Below are positions 28,735 through 42,160 of a stretch of DNA of 64,000 nt, one piece after another. How positions within the stretch are numbered: position 1 is the first letter of the stretch; each line of letters begins with the position of its first letter. This stretch comes from Girardinichthys multiradiatus (Eukaryota; Chordata; Actinopteri; Cyprinodontiformes; Goodeidae), in NCBI RefSeq assembly GCF_021462225.1, contig NC_061817.1:15033810-15097809 (forward strand). The letters are read 5' to 3'. The notes below the pieces were generated by a model. That model was given only the letters and a program-made list of their open reading frames with translations. It had not been told where the DNA came from and did no database searches. The position numbers and the translations under genes were made by a program.

Positions 28735-29420
28735 GACAATGCCTTGGAGCAGAATTCATACTCTTGGAACTTTTTCACATTTGGTCACATTACAGCCACA
28801 ACCTTCAATGTATTTTATTGGGGCTTTTTGTGATTAACCAACACAATATAGTACATTATTATGTGGTTATACAAACAATATTCTGAAAAATGAGGAGGCC
28901 TCTAGCAGGTATTCTTCCAGGATAGCTCCGCCCATTTTCCCATCAACTTTGACCATCTTCCTCGTCCCTGTGAAAGAAAAGTACCCCCACAGCATGATGC
29001 TGCCACCAGCATGTTTCAACACTGAGATGGTGTGTTCAGGGAGATGTGCATGTTCAGCTATTGGCACACATATTTCACATAAAGACCAAAAAGTTACATT
29101 TTAGTCTCAATAGCATGTTCTTCCTTATGCTCATAATGCCTAAGCTGTGCACCTCTGCAGCTCCTCCAGTTACTTTTATTTAGGGATGCTGAAGTACAGG
29201 GGGCTTAATAAAAAAAATGCAAGCCACATTTTTTGGATTTGGATCTTTAAAATGACAAAACTGAAAACCATCTATAATGTGTCAACATTTGTGTTGGTCT
29301 ATCCTATTAAATCCTCCAAAATTACATTGATGTTTGTAGTTTTAATTAGACAAACGTTGAAAGGGTTATCAATTTTGCTGCAAGCTACTGTTATGTTATT
29401 TTTATCTAAATTCTATGCTT
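28735..29420 (-). pseudogene. degenerate Tc1-like element with transposase fragment
   Basis: The left terminal region at 28745-28860 has GAACTTTTTCACATTTGGTC and GTATTTTATTGGGGCTTTTT, a common fish Tc1 end. The minus-strand frame 29067-28867 reads VLKHAGGSIMLWGYFSFTGT, the block between the first and second catalytic Asp of Tc1 transposases. The rest is lost. Confidence 0.65.
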
Positions 29421-32400
29421 AGACATGACTTATTTTGCTAGCAAAATCCAGAAATTTCTAATCATTCTCTCCTCGGTCAGCCAGGACCTTTTCAGGTTCC
29501 TAAACTAAAGCCATATTCCCTGCTGTCTTTGCTTACACTGAAACTCGTCCTGCTGTCTGATGCCATAATTTGTACACTGCCCTTCAAGATTCAAGGGGTC
29601 TCTACCTCTCTGCACCCTAGAAAACAACCCCAGTAATTGCTTCCTGTAGAAAGCTGCAGCTGTGAAAGTTTTGGGAGGATGGAGGAAATAAAATGTAACG
29701 TGAATGTGGTCCAGTTTTAATTGTCTACCCTGGTTTAAGTAGTCTGCAGAAAAGAGGAACTTGTCGAGTCATGTCTGAAAAACAAATTAAATCTAGGTTT
29801 TCATTCACCTCTTATTTATGATGTGGAAATGATTGCATTGGATGGTGTTATAATGCAGACTGCTCTAAAAGCAGGGTTGATAGTTGATGAAGATGGGAAA
29901 GATTTTTTTTTAATATGATGTCCTCTGCTTGTACCAATGTGTGCAGTTTATTTTGCACCTGGGACTATTTATTTGTGATAAAAGAATCTTATTTTCTATG
30001 TACACTTTGACAAGTAAAGGTAAAATTGATTAAGAGTTTAAATTATATATAAATAAAGCTCTGTTTCCTCCCTGTATTTTATTATTTCTTTCCTATTTTG
30101 TATCTGATCTGTACACCCTGTAGATCTCCAATGAACCTTTCACTACTTAAATGCAATGACCTGTTTTCTGTGCCACCCCTTGGGAAATGGGGAGTTACTA
30201 TAGCAGTTTCTTACTGTATCAGATTCTTTTTTTAAGTTTATAATAAAAAACAGACTGGCAAAAAAAAAAAAGAAGCATGGAAGCCAACGCCTCCCTGTCG
30301 TTCTTCCTGTTGAAAGCTGAACCTGTTTCTGAGCAAACGCTATCTAATCGCAGATTCCTGTTAAAACCTGGATGGTTGATTGAAGCATTAAAGTAATGAA
30401 TCTTCTCATTGCAGTAAACATATTCAAGCCATGTTTTATCAATAATCCTAAGCAAAAATGGGATTCTTAGGTGGTGAGCAGCCAGATTGCTCACCACCCA
30501 CATCAGCTGGACTGATTCCAGCAGATATTACTTTACATTTCATCAGCCAGCACTCTATCAGTCAGTGTGTCTGCTACAGGCATCTCTGCAAAGCCACCCA
30601 AAAGGCTGGCTTGTTTATCTGAGGAAAATATACAAAGTGGTGCAAACCAGTAGCATGCACTGGTATGACATTGACATGCAAGGCAAAGTTTTCTCTGTGT
30701 CATTGTCTGTCCTTTTTTTCCTTCCTTATCCATGTTGTTTTCCTCCAGTCCCTGTCCCAAACCCCAATCCTCTCTTTCAGGGCTCCACAGACACACACCC
30801 ATCCCGCTTGTCTTTGAGGCTGTTGCTGTTACGCAACGCAGCTCCACGGTGTGTGCTGATGTGATCATTACGCAACATCTCCTACTCCTCTGGAATACTG
30901 ATGAGCGGCAACGCTGAAACGAGGGAGGAGATGGACAGAAAAACAGCTGCCCGACAGATCAGAAGAAATCTCGTTTTGTTCATGTCTGTGGATGTACATA
31001 TTCAGCATGACTGTTCTGCAGATGAGGGTTAAGTATAAAGCCTTCATGCTCCTACAAATGCAGTTTCTTTGTTATGAAGCGTTCCTTTGTCTTGAGGGTA
31101 CCAGGGCCGACCCAAGGTTGAATGGAGCCCTGAGCAAGCTCACCCTGCTTTATTGTTTGCACACTATTCCACTGCAGACATGTTTTAAGACTATACTAAG
31201 CCAACAATGAATTACTTAAACTGATTATCAACCAATCAGTTAATTTGCTTCATTAATTACGGTTTAATTATCCCTGCTCTGGATAAAAGGTTTTAGAATT
31301 ATGGTTGTTATTTTTCTTGCAGTCATGTCTTGTGTTCTGTGTTTCTATAAAAGCTCAGAAGAGTTGGGGAAAAAATAAGACCAAGGTTTTAATTGTTGAA
31401 CTTCCAAGCATATATGGAAAGTTGTCCATTTTTATTGAGATTTGTTTGGAAAAAGTTACAGCATGCATGAGAGAATAAAACAAATGAAGGCTCTACTAAC
31501 AGAGATGTCAAACTATGAATGTTTTACTATGTATGAGCAAAAATACCCCAGTTCTTATGTATTTATGAAAAATATATAACATAATAATAAAAGTACTTTA
31601 TTAATCCCCACAGGGGAAATTCATGTGTAATAGAAATCACAAAATAATGCACACAAATATACACTGAAACAGTCACACAGTATGAGTCATACTGGGGATA
31701 TTCATAAAGTGTAAATGGTCAACAGAAGGTGTTGTACAGTCTTATTCTTTGAGCTAATTGGTTTGATGTAAAACAGAAGAGCATCAAGTATTTATACTGC
31801 TGCTAAAAAATCAAACATTTAATTAGAACAGTTATTTTAGGTGTGTGTCTTTTAGGTTTTCAAGTACTTGTTGGGCTGAATATTATACATTTTTGCTGTT
31901 CTGTATTTTATAGACTTTACAAAGGACTTAACAGGGCAGTAGCCTGGGGTGCTGAAGTTTTGGAGTGCCAAAAAATGGATTATCTTAGCTGTGATATTTG
32001 ACAGGAATTACCAAAGAAGTGCAAGGCATGAAGATCACTGTAAAGTTTTTTTATTTGTTAGGTTTTTTGTGCAGAAACCCAAAGCATATATACTTTCTTG
32101 TATGCATTGGTTTGAAGCATACAAAATTCAGTGCCCAAAGTGTGCTGCATTTCTGTCTTTTAATAAGTGTTTCCAGTAGGCAGTTATATGCAGCACTTTG
32201 TGTCAACTGCAGTTGTTTTAAAGTGATTTACAAGTTCGGTAAGGGTGGACGTTTTTGGGCCTTAAGGTTTTAGATGGTCTCTGGTTGAACCTACCTGACT
32301 CATAAACTCCTCATTGTCCCAGGAACCGGTTTTTAAAGAGAGAATGATCTTGTGGAACAATTCATTGCAAAAGAGCATTTAAATTTAGGCATTTCGAGAT

Positions 32401-32770
32401 GCCAACCTGAGTAATTTCATCCAGTTTGTCTCACTTATGTATAAATCTGCGGAGATGTCAGATGATATGTGATATCTGTGTATCAAGTGCTGCACATGTA
32501 CACTGCTGTGCTCCTTCTCTGGAGTGACAAGGCAGAGCTTGTGTGCTTCTGTGTGAAACACAATGAGTTTCCATCATTTGTGTCGAGAAGCTGGTCAATA
32601 GATTCAGTTTGTAAACGTCAAAACCCTACTTTTTTTTTAATGAACTCAACTACACTTAACAAGATTTCTGGCCTGGGTGCCCCTAGCAGTAGCTTAGTAC
32701 ACTTATACCTTGGGCCAGCTCTGGTGCAGCTGCTTGAAGACGCAGGTGAGGCCACAACCGGAGTCCGCAT
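29421..32770. other. intergenic between tob2 and tef
   Basis: AT-rich, non-coding. Holds a LINE tail (31577-31640) and short shadow frames without recognisable domains (for example 30487-30864). tob2 and tef converge on this interval, so parts may be UTR. Confidence 0.4.
31577..31640 (-). repeat. LINE 3' tail fragment
   Basis: TACTTTATTAATCCCCACAG followed by GGGAAATTCATG is the same tail as the LINE at 14815 and the fragment at 37355. Only the tail is left. Confidence 0.55.
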
Positions 32771-35700
32771 GTCATTAAATTCCACTTTATTTTATAAGCA
32801 TATAACAAGGTAGTTACATAGTATTACAGCTGCATGTATCAGATAGTGGGATTACAAAAACATGTTCATATAAAAAGAGAAGAAAGCAAAACGCATTAAA
32901 ACATTTCAATAAAGGTTTTTTTTTCAGGAGTACTGTGAGTACTGTGAAGAGTAAACAATTACAATATTGAACTGATGCAGATTGGCATTCCAACCTGCTT
33001 ACAGGATATAACTCGGTACTGGTTGATTGAGAAAATATCTCTTATTGTCTATTCTCTTTTTCAAACATCTTGAATAAGTTTTACTTTAAAGCTCTTGATC
33101 ACAAAAAAGGATTTGGTTAAAGGGGGGAAATCAATTTGTAACAATCATCAACTAAGTCCATGGTTGACTGCTGCCATTGTTCTTTCCAAAAAATAAAACA
33201 AGCTGCCATGACTAAGACAAACATCTGTAAGTTGTTAAATCTCATATAATTTCTTACATCATAAATCATTTTAAGGTGCTTTACATCAGAATGAAAAAGA
33301 CTGCTACATGCTGTGTGTGGTACTTCCTGGAACAGTTTTATATTTTTGTTTTATACTACAAATGCCTTCATGGTATTAATCGTCACTCGTTTATGGGCCA
33401 AATATATTTTTATTCAGGTAAAAAAGTTTGCACTCCTCAGCTACAGTGCTGTCCAAATGGGATAAAGAAAAAAACAATGTACAACGACAAAAAATGTCCT
33501 TTATACTACACCATCAAAACATGATTACCTTTTATGAAAACACAAAAAGCACCTACTGATTCAGTGGATAACATAGACTTAATTCAATCTGTAGTGAATA
33601 GAAGTCAATCCTTTTAATAGTTAGAAAAAGATATCGCTTTCAGCTGATGCTTGCTGAGATAGATGGTCCTGTTGAGCCCATCATAAGCAGAGGACATAGT
33701 TTTTTGGGTTATGGTTTTTACAGAACCACTATCCTAGGCATCCAAAAACACATCCTATCTTTAGTGATGGTTTAACAGACATAAGTACACTTGGTGTGAC
33801 ATTTACAAGAGAAAATAAAAACGAGCCTCACTGGGTTTCATGCATTAGGATCCTTAAGGAATCAGGACCAAAAACTGGAAGCACATTGACTTTGGGACAT
33901 ATCTATTCAGTACATTATAGCAAATTTTACAGATAACATTGTTACTAAAAGTGAAAGAGGTATTAAATACAGACAGAGTATTATTGCCACATTAATTAGC
34001 TTTCCAAGAACACGGTGCCAATGAGCCTAAACCAGCCGATTACAAAATGTAGAAACCCCTAACAGTCTGTGATGCTAATCTAGTAACAGGTTCAGCCACT
34101 TTGGCAAAACGAACTCAACCAAAGTTTGCGGTAGCAAGAACTAACATGCTTTTAATGTGCTTTCTGCCTCAACCATCTCAACTTTTAAAGCTCATCTCAA
34201 ATTTATCCAATCAGAATGGAAAATAGAGCCCCCCCAAAAAGCCCTTAAATTATTGCACTACAGTTTATAGATTTCAGAAGCTAAAGTTTGCAGTCACGTT
34301 TAAAACTATTAATTTTATATATTTTTAATAACCTTTGATAGATTTTTACTTTTTAATTTATTTGAAGTTTTATTTAATTTTTAAAAAACTGACAAATGTG
34401 TTATGCGTCTTCACACGAGGAAATTTTGTTTGATGGTCAGGTTAGAGTCAATTTATTACTACCAATTTAATCATTTCTGTTTTAATATAGATTTTAATAG
34501 ATTAGGTTTATTAGATAATACATTTTTTCTGTGTCTGAGCTGGGGTCACATTCATGCACACTGCAGCTGCTGCAAAGAGATTTTAACATGTATTTGTCAG
34601 TTTTCAGTAGCATAAGTAAGCATAGTCAATTAAACCTGACCTCTTCTACGTGGTTCTAATGATTCAGCTGCAAAGCACAAGACGTGATTGCCAGAGTAAA
34701 AAAGGCAGAGAACTCACCCTACCTCGACAATTTGATTAATCTTCCTCTAAAACACTTTATCCAAAATTATTCCTATTTGTTAAATAAACTGTTGCCGTTG
34801 CAAGAACAGTGAACACGGTTCCTGGTGGGAGATTTAACTGTAAGTGGGCCCCCATTCAAGTTCTGCTTAGAACCTGGGACTGGCCCTGATAGGACGTGTT
34901 GGATGAGGTAAAGCAGAGTGTGCTAAGCATCTATGCAGGAGGAAAAAGTAACAAAAACATTTAGAAATCTGTTTGAAAAAAAATAAATCACAGTTCACCC
35001 ATTCAATTCCCTGTTCAGTCACTGGTTTCATAGTATAGCTGTTTCTTAAAGAAAGAAAATGCTTTTGTCTGACATATTGTTAAACATCCCAATTAACAGA
35101 TGTGTTATTACCATCAGAATGAGTACAGCACTCATTATTTGGCAAACATTGAGATATTATTGTGTTAACAAAGACACAGTCAGAGTCCCTGTATTAAGAA
35201 ATAGAAACCATGATACAGACATATATTTACAAGAACGCATATCTCTGGCCCCTGGCTACATGTTTACAAAAAAAAAAAAACCAGGAAAATAAATCAATCC
35301 TGTGTCACTACACCTTTGGTGGGGAGACAGTGACTCTAGCGCCTACTGCTTGCAGTGTGCAGTAAAATAAACATCTCTTCAAGGTAACATAACCCTCCAC
35401 AGGTGAGGGCCTTTGAGTTCGTCACACTTAGACCATCAAGTTGACATAAAAAAACGAGCTTTCTTTCTTGATTTGTAAAGTTTTAATTTTTACTCATCTC
35501 TGTTATTGGAGGTTCTGAAAGCTGATCTGAGATCAGAAGGACAATAAAAAAATAATCACAATAGCTTTAAACTGCAGATCATGTGAGAGCTACTGTTTTA
35601 TTCCCCATCTGTGGGTTTATGGTGAACAAGGCAGCTAACTGCTACCTTTCCCACACAGCAAATGTGTGTGTTTTTTTAAGCAAAAAGTGCAATGATGAAT

Positions 35701-36315
35701 TACACACACCAAGAACACACAAAACACGACAGTACAGAAAATCTACTGTTTATACACACAGATGTCCCAGATGCAGTTTTAGTGTGTACACAAGGAAGAA
35801 CTGGGACTGACGCCTATAACAGCCCACCCTGCCTTCCTCTGATCCCTCTCTCCTAACGCTGGAGGTACCAACATGGATCTAACTCGTTTATTTAGCCTGA
35901 TTGAGCCACTCCTCTAAGATCCAGTGTGTGGTGATAAAACTGAGGTATGACTGATTCTGTTGTACCAGGTTGCTGTTTTTAAATTTTATGACTTTTCCAG
36001 GGGCACACCTGTTTTTCTCCCCCCGACATTCCATCTCTTCTCTCAGTGTAGGAGCCAGGCGCTCTCCACAGGCCTTCCTGCGACCACCGCTCCCATCGCA
36101 CCCACCACCTCCCAGTGTGTCCAAAACTCCCGCATCATGTTAAGAGGCGTCAGCTGGAGCTTGACGCAGTGACTGGAGGTTGGTGAAAACAACAGTGCAA
36201 ATTTAGGTTGTGTCTGTGTTGGGATTCTGCGGGGAAGGGAGTTCTGCTTCTGTCTCATTGATGTTTCATGGATTCTAGATTACTTTTTATTTCATTCTTC
36301 TTCTCTCTTTTTTTC
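32771..36315 (-). other. tef 3' UTR (predicted, extent uncertain)
   Basis: Downstream of the tef stop. Two candidate signals on the minus strand: AATAAA at 35892-35887 (about 430-base UTR) and at 32791-32786 (about 3.5-kb UTR). The stretch is AT-rich, with no recognised repeat or gene. Vertebrate TEF messages have long 3' UTRs, so the distal site is plausible. Confidence 0.4.
32786..32791 (-). terminator. candidate distal tef polyadenylation signal
   Basis: TTTATT on the plus strand, AATAAA in tef orientation, followed in transcript direction by GTGGAATTTAATG. An alternative signal is at 35887-35892. Confidence 0.35.
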
Positions 36316-39300
36316 CTACAGAGGGCCATACTTGACTTCGTAGCGGGCTACAATGTTCTTGCAGCGGCCGCAGTCCTTCCGCAGCTCAGCAACCTGCTGC
36401 CTCAGTGCAGCGTTTTCCCGCTCCAGGAAGGAGGCGCGCACCGTGATCTGGTTCTCTTTCAGCCGCCGCGCATCACGGGAACGCTTCGCTGCCAGATTGT
36501 TTTTCTTCCTCCTGGACCAGTATTTGTCATCCTAAGAGGAATCAGTGAAAAACAAAGACTCAAAATCAACGACTTGATGTAATGGGCTAGGTTGTATTAG
36601 ATAACTTTTTCCCCACTGTATGATCAACAGAAATTGGACTGTAATATAATTAGGAAGGTATTGCACTATATGTAATTGGATCTAAATTGACTATAAGGCT
36701 GTTTTGTATTTAATAGGATGGGACCAGTTTGTCTTGTATAGTGCTTTGTAATGACCTGTGTTGTGATTTTGTGCCATATAAACAAACTGAATTAAAATAA
36801 ATTGAACTGAACTAATTATAACTGAATTAAATGAAACTGAATTGAATTGTTCATTTTAAACAATAACAACAAGGACTGGAAAAAGGACCTCTGAGCAAAA
36901 AACTAAAAGCTATTCCATTTCCAAGCACTCAAGCAGAAAAACGTTGCATTTCTTGATAAAATCTACACTCTAGCCCCTAATGTTCATTAAGCAGATTCTA
37001 CTCCCTTTAAGGAGGGAAGGTCATCTCTCCTAGATTTTGGGAATTGATACTTTTAACTAACCTACCTTTTGTTCGTCTGGAACAAACACTTTCTTGGCTT
37101 TCTTAATCATCGGCTGGGGTTTCAGCTCCTCATCGGAGAACTTGTGCTTGCGAGGGTTGAACAGCTCTCCCCCAGGAACGCTGGACAGGACCAGGTCTGT
37201 GGGATCAGGTTGGAAATTGATGTCCACCTCAATGGCGTCTGGGTCAATGGGGGAGGGCGTGTTTCGTTCTGTAGTTTTATCTGTGGGTTCAGAGGAAAAG
37301 ACTGAGTTTTGATGCAAGAGAAAATGTTATTAATCATGTCAACGTATGAGTAAAAATTCAAATTCAATTCAATTTATTCAATTTATTGATCCCCGAGGGG
37401 AAATTAGAATTCCAGTACAACCCATCCAAACATACATCATGACACAAGACAAGGGGGGACGGGTCACCGAGGCTTTGCTGCCCACTCACAGGCGCTGCCC
37501 TTGCTAGATGAGAAAAGAGGCCACATTAGGTAAGTAGAAGAAATAAAATCATATTTCACACTTTATCCTTAGCAGGATACAGTTTGAGATTGCAAAAAAC
37601 CTCAGCACAAAGAAGCAACAAGTTTACAAAACAACATCATGCCGGGAACGATGGAGGTGGTGTGAGGGGGTGCATATGTTTATCTTGAGCATGTGTGTGT
37701 GCTTGTGAGTGTGTGCAAGTAAGTCCATGAAGCACTGTCACAGAGGCCATTGTCCTTGATGGTACGTTGGAATGTTCATCAACCGGCCACAAAGTTCTGA
37801 GCAGCTCCACAGATGTCCTCAGGGAAGGGAGGGGGCAGAGGGAGCAGAGCGTCATGTTTACATAACTTCCAGGAGAAGTTGAATATAACCAGCCGTCAAG
37901 GACGTGCAGGGGAGCCAGATTCAGAAAAACAATAATTATTTGGGTTAGGCTGACTCTTAATTTTCCATCAGCCTTGAGAGTCTCGCTGGTGCTTCTCAAA
38001 GGCGAATCCAAACAGCCAAATTCCTGGTCTTTTGCCAGATCCGAGCGAACAACAAAAAGATGCCCATTAAACCTGCAGTCAAAAATATTAGCTTATCGGT
38101 GCATGATATCGGGAGGATTAAAATATACAGCGCCTTCCAAAACTATGTATTTTATTGGGATTATATGTTATGCATCAGAAAAAAATAACACATAACTGAC
38201 GTGGAAGGACACGATAAATGGTTGATCAAATGTTTTACAAATAAAAATCTGAAAACTGTGGTATTGATTTATATTCAGCTCTATCCAACTTCTCATCATG
38301 TCTGACCAATGTTTCTGTCCCTGCTGAAGAAATGCATCCCCATAGCATGATGATGCCACTGCCATGCTTTACTGTGGGGTGATGTGCATGTAGGCCAAAA
38401 TGTTGTTTTCATCTCATCCAATCAGAGGACCCTCTTTCACATGCTTGCTGTGTCCCTTACATTGTGGCAAATAGAAAAGAGGACTTCCTATGGCTTTCAT
38501 CTCGCCACCTCCAGCTGTTCCTTACTCTTTCCATTTTCAGACGATGGATTTAGCAGTGCTGCATTACATGTGCAAAGCTCAGTATATTATTTTATAACCT
38601 AAACCTACTTTAAACTTCTCCACAAACGTATCCCTGACCGATCCGCCATCTTTATTGACCTTCACGATGCTGTTTGTTCACGGAAGTCCAAATCAAAATT
38701 TATCCTCCAAAACCGCAGAGCAGCTACCTTGTTTTGTTCTGTCCTTGTTCTGTCACATAAAATTAATATAAAATAAATCGATGCTGGTTTTTTAACGTGA
38801 CATAATGCAAGGGAAAAAAATACAGTATGAATGCAAGGCACTGCATATAAAACTACACTGTCCCTATTTTTTAGCACATTAATTAATTATTTATGGTCAA
38901 ATCAGTTCTTATTTTGGCACCATTACTTTTTTATGTTATGGCAACAGACTCTTGTTTTTTATTTAGTCTACTTTACGTCTAGTTTTAAGATCTAGTTCAG
39001 ATTCACATCTCAGTGTAATACCCACCTTATTTTGTGAATGTTTAAAAGAAGTAGAAGGGGCCTAGAGACCGCTGCTTTGACTGTGCATTTACATATGCAA
39101 AGTGAGTCCATGCACCAAACTAAAACCTCTGCAGTCAGATGTAAGGAGACTTAAAAACTTTTCAGTCCTCATCATTTAATTTTTATGGTACAGAATAAGA
39201 TTAATTCATGATATTCCTCCTTGTTTAAAACAAAAGTAATTCCAAACAAAAATAAATAAATAAACAGATAAATAATTCCATCTCTTGCTAATGTTTCACA

Positions 39301-41507
39301 AATCTGAATTACTTGCCTGTTTTCTTCACTTCTGCTTCTGCTGGTGCTTCCTCAGTCAAAGATTCCTCTTCTTGTCGCTTCTCTTCTTCCTCCTCTTCCA
39401 GTTTGGCTGGTTGCAATGTAGTGACTGTCACGCTTTCCTCCGCATCTGTAATGACCTTGGAGGGAGAAGGATCAGGCGGTTCTGGGATAGAGACTTCGTT
39501 GACAGCAGCTACCGGAGGGGCAGCGAGTGGTGCAGCGGGAGCCAAAGCGATAACTTTAGGAATGGGCTTGCCTTTGGTCTCCACTGAGGTCAGAGTCCTC
39601 TGTAGCTCCTCTTCCTCCAGACTCACGGGGATCCCGTTCTCCAGGAGAAACTCGTCCAGATCCATGTACTCCAAGTGGAAGGTCTCGCCATCATAAGGAA
39701 TGGTCTTCTCCCAGATGGCTGGGGTCAGGGAGGCTGACACTCCTGCGCCCGCCCCACTACCACCACCTCCTCTAGAGCCTCCACCAGCACTGGATGCCAC
39801 AGCACCACCTCCATCCACATCCTCAGAGGAGCACTGCTTTTCCTTCTCTATGTCTGCATAATGGGCAAAAGAAAAAAGGAAGTTAAAAATAACCAGTGGA
39901 GTATTTTTTTCACTGACAAATGTAAGCCAACAATAAAAATACAGTTAAATAATGAAAAAAAAAAAAACTACTGCAGGATTTGACAAAATACAAAGTTTTT
40001 GTGAAATGAAAACCACTATTTCTGTTCTCTGTGTATTTTGATCATTTGACATCACATGTTTAAAATATTTAAATATTGGGATAGCACACCAAAACCAGCA
40101 GTCACAAGATTTTAAATGTTTTATTACATTGTCTTTTTAGGATGCTGGGGTTAGGGCAGGGATGGACATTAAAAGCTGGCATGCTTTAAAAGGCAAAAAA
40201 CACAAAATATATATAAGTAAATAACATTATATGAAACATAAAAGACGGTCATAACAGAGGGTGCCAGTGGGGGTAGTCAGCAAATTTTGTATCCCACCCT
40301 TGGCCCATCATTCTAGGCAAACACTGCTTAATGTAATGCACCGAACATCTTTTTTCAACAACTTGGATTGAAATGGTGGTTGAAGATCTTTGATCATGAA
40401 ATCTGCCAATTCCATCCAGCAACGCCCCACTTCACAAACCTTGTTCATGTGTTTTTTGGTTCCCATATTTTTCCTTGAAAAAATAAAATTAATAAAAAAA
40501 AAAAAAGGATTCCCATCATCTTTTGCTTGCACGCTTTGCTGGAGTCATACAGAACACAAGAAAACGCAGTTAAAGGAGGGTTTTGATTAAACACATACAA
40601 TTAAAGACGACAAAAATCAGCTGAAACAGCAAAGCATGGAAGTACACAAGAAAGCCTTGTGTGTCGTCAGTAGAGACATGTACGAAGCTAATGTTCCGAA
40701 TGGTGGATTTTATCCTAATAAAATAATTTAAAATAAAATAGCAAAAAAATTGGACATGTGCTGTAGGTAACAAACATGTATTTTCAGAAAAGTCTGGCAA
40801 TCAGTTTTAATAAATAGGCGATTGCTGTTTTTTTCTGTACCCACATGCACAGTATCATGGGTAGAATAACCAGGGGGTGTCATATATTGTCAAAAACTGG
40901 GTAAACAAATGAGGGTTATAACTAAGTAGTTTGTCAATGACGCTTGACAGCGAGAGAGGAACATTACAGCATGGGGCGTCACAGAAGTCAGATAATGGAT
41001 GTTCCGCATAAGCAGCGCTAGACACAAACCGACACAATCCGAACTGGGAAACAAAAACAATCGGAACCATGAGTTGGATTAAAAAAGCCAAGCAGTTCCT
41101 CTGTCTGTTAGTGTCCTAGCAGGAGGATTTCCTATGCTTTAGACCAGGCCAGAGAAGTGGGAACTTTTTGTTCTTTTTACGCTTCCTCCCAGCCTCACAT
41201 ACAACAGGCTACGAGCAACACATGGCATACAAGCCACTCCATCATAAACACCCCTCATAGTAAAAAAATACACATACTGATCCCTGGATTGCGCACAAAG
41301 TGTGGGTGATCCATGTGTAGTTTAGTCAAATTTAATGAAAGCCCTGTCAAACTCTAAACTGACTGACATCCGAAGCTTACCGTCGTCCCCTTCCTCCAGG
41401 ATATTAGGAGGTGGGATATCCATGATCTTCTTTAAAACAAAAGGGCAAGACTTCTGAGGAGCCTCTGCGGCTGGGAGCGGCACTGTCACCGCTGCTTTGC
41501 CAGGCAT
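36316..41507 (-). CDS. tef: thyrotroph embryonic factor, PAR-bZIP transcription factor, proximal isoform (364 aa)
   Basis: Nuclear D-box-binding factor and circadian output regulator. Exons: 41507-41381, 39853-39317, 37280-37066, 36531-36316; phases agree and total 365 codons with stop. Exon 1 carries [14 protein letters not shown], matching the FPLVLKKLMENPP block of vertebrate TEF. Exon 2 has a Gly/Ala/Ser run, then [20 protein letters not shown], the conserved activation region, then Pro/Ala and Glu-rich stretches. Exon 3 is the PAR domain ([56 protein letters not shown]). Exon 4 is the bZIP (residues 294-364): basic [18 protein letters not shown], leucine zipper, and YGPL end. PAR and bZIP words ([12 protein letters not shown]) favour TEF over HLF and DBP. 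Intron 2 uses a GC donor (CAG/gcaagt at 39317/39316). A second first exon is at 54440-54545. Fish often keep two tef copies; a or b is not decided. Confidence 0.95.
37355..38080 (-). repeat. LINE-tail repeat and attached interspersed repeat in tef intron 3
   Basis: Begins ATTCAATTCAATTTATTC then TTTATTGATCCCCGAGGGGA, the LINE tail type seen at 14815 and 31577. The adjoining 37420-38080 (with a GTGTGTGTGC patch near 37690) is non-coding and repeat-like, but its family was not identified. It lies between tef exons 2 and 3. Confidence 0.45.
38081..39316. other. tef intron 2, rest
   Basis: Apart from the Tc1 remnant at 38125-38850 this is AT-rich intron DNA with nothing recognised. Confidence 0.4.
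38125..38850 (-). repeat. degenerate Tc1-like element
   Basis: Left end CAGCGCCTTCCAAAACTATG and right end GTATGAATGCAAGGCACTGC are inverted versions of the fish Tc1 terminus. The centre keeps CCCATAGCATGATGATGCCA (38340), complement of the transposase block before the second catalytic Asp. Dead copy in a tef intron. Confidence 0.6.
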
Positions 41508-42160
41508 TGTTCCGTATCAAAGCTTCGGGGTAGCAGAGTTGGCAGTGAGTCTTGGGTGCAGAGCCACAGCGATAAGACCCACTAATTCCCAAGTTTCCTG
41601 CTACCACAGCTGATGTTAGACCTTCTTTATCAATAATAAGCAGTGTCTAATAGACTTCACAACCGTCTGGTTCTGCGTACCCACCGAGCGCGCTCATTGG
41701 ATATTCATGATGCACGTGGCCCGCCCCTTCAAGGGGAATAATAGAAGCTTATTGGTTGACGCTGCTTTTGGACATGAATATGTATCTTTAGCTGTTTCTT
41801 ACGGGTAGTAAACACCGAAAAATAATTCCAATAGAATATAAGTACGCGACATACATGTAACAATAAAATGTTGTTAATCGAACAAATATTTTCATTTTAT
41901 TTTCATATGAAAAAAATAAAAATGGAATAAAATGAAAAGTCATAATGACACACAACAAATCCGACATGAATGTTTCCGTATGGAGTACAGCCTAAGCTGC
42001 ATGTTAGCAGCCCCCCTCCTTAAACAGACTGTCTGCTGTGACTTCTCTTGCAAGAACGGGCCGCTCGTGGACAAACACGTGAGGCCAACCCTCAATCTCG
42101 CTCACGTGAAAGCACAAGCTGTCGAAGGGCGTGGCTTCTGATCCTCCGCACGTGCGGGTA
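41508..42160 (-). promoter_or_regulatory. tef proximal promoter with E-box cluster
   Basis: Four exact CACGTG sites at 41713-41718, 42076-42081, 42103-42108 and 42149-42154. Inverted CCAAT boxes (ATTGG) at 41696-41700 and 41751-41755, and a GC-rich GGCCCGCCCC at 41718. CACGTG is bound by CLOCK-BMAL1 and USF; tef is a known clock-output gene, so circadian control is the natural reading. The region up to 42350 has CpG-rich patches. Confidence 0.6.

Noticed and set aside
30487..30868. Overlapping frames on both strands (125 and 111 codons)
   Set aside because: Neither has recognisable motifs; mutual overlap and the lack of exon signals suggest chance.
36268..36582. 104-codon plus-strand frame over the tef bZIP exon
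   Set aside because: Antisense shadow of the conserved bZIP exon.
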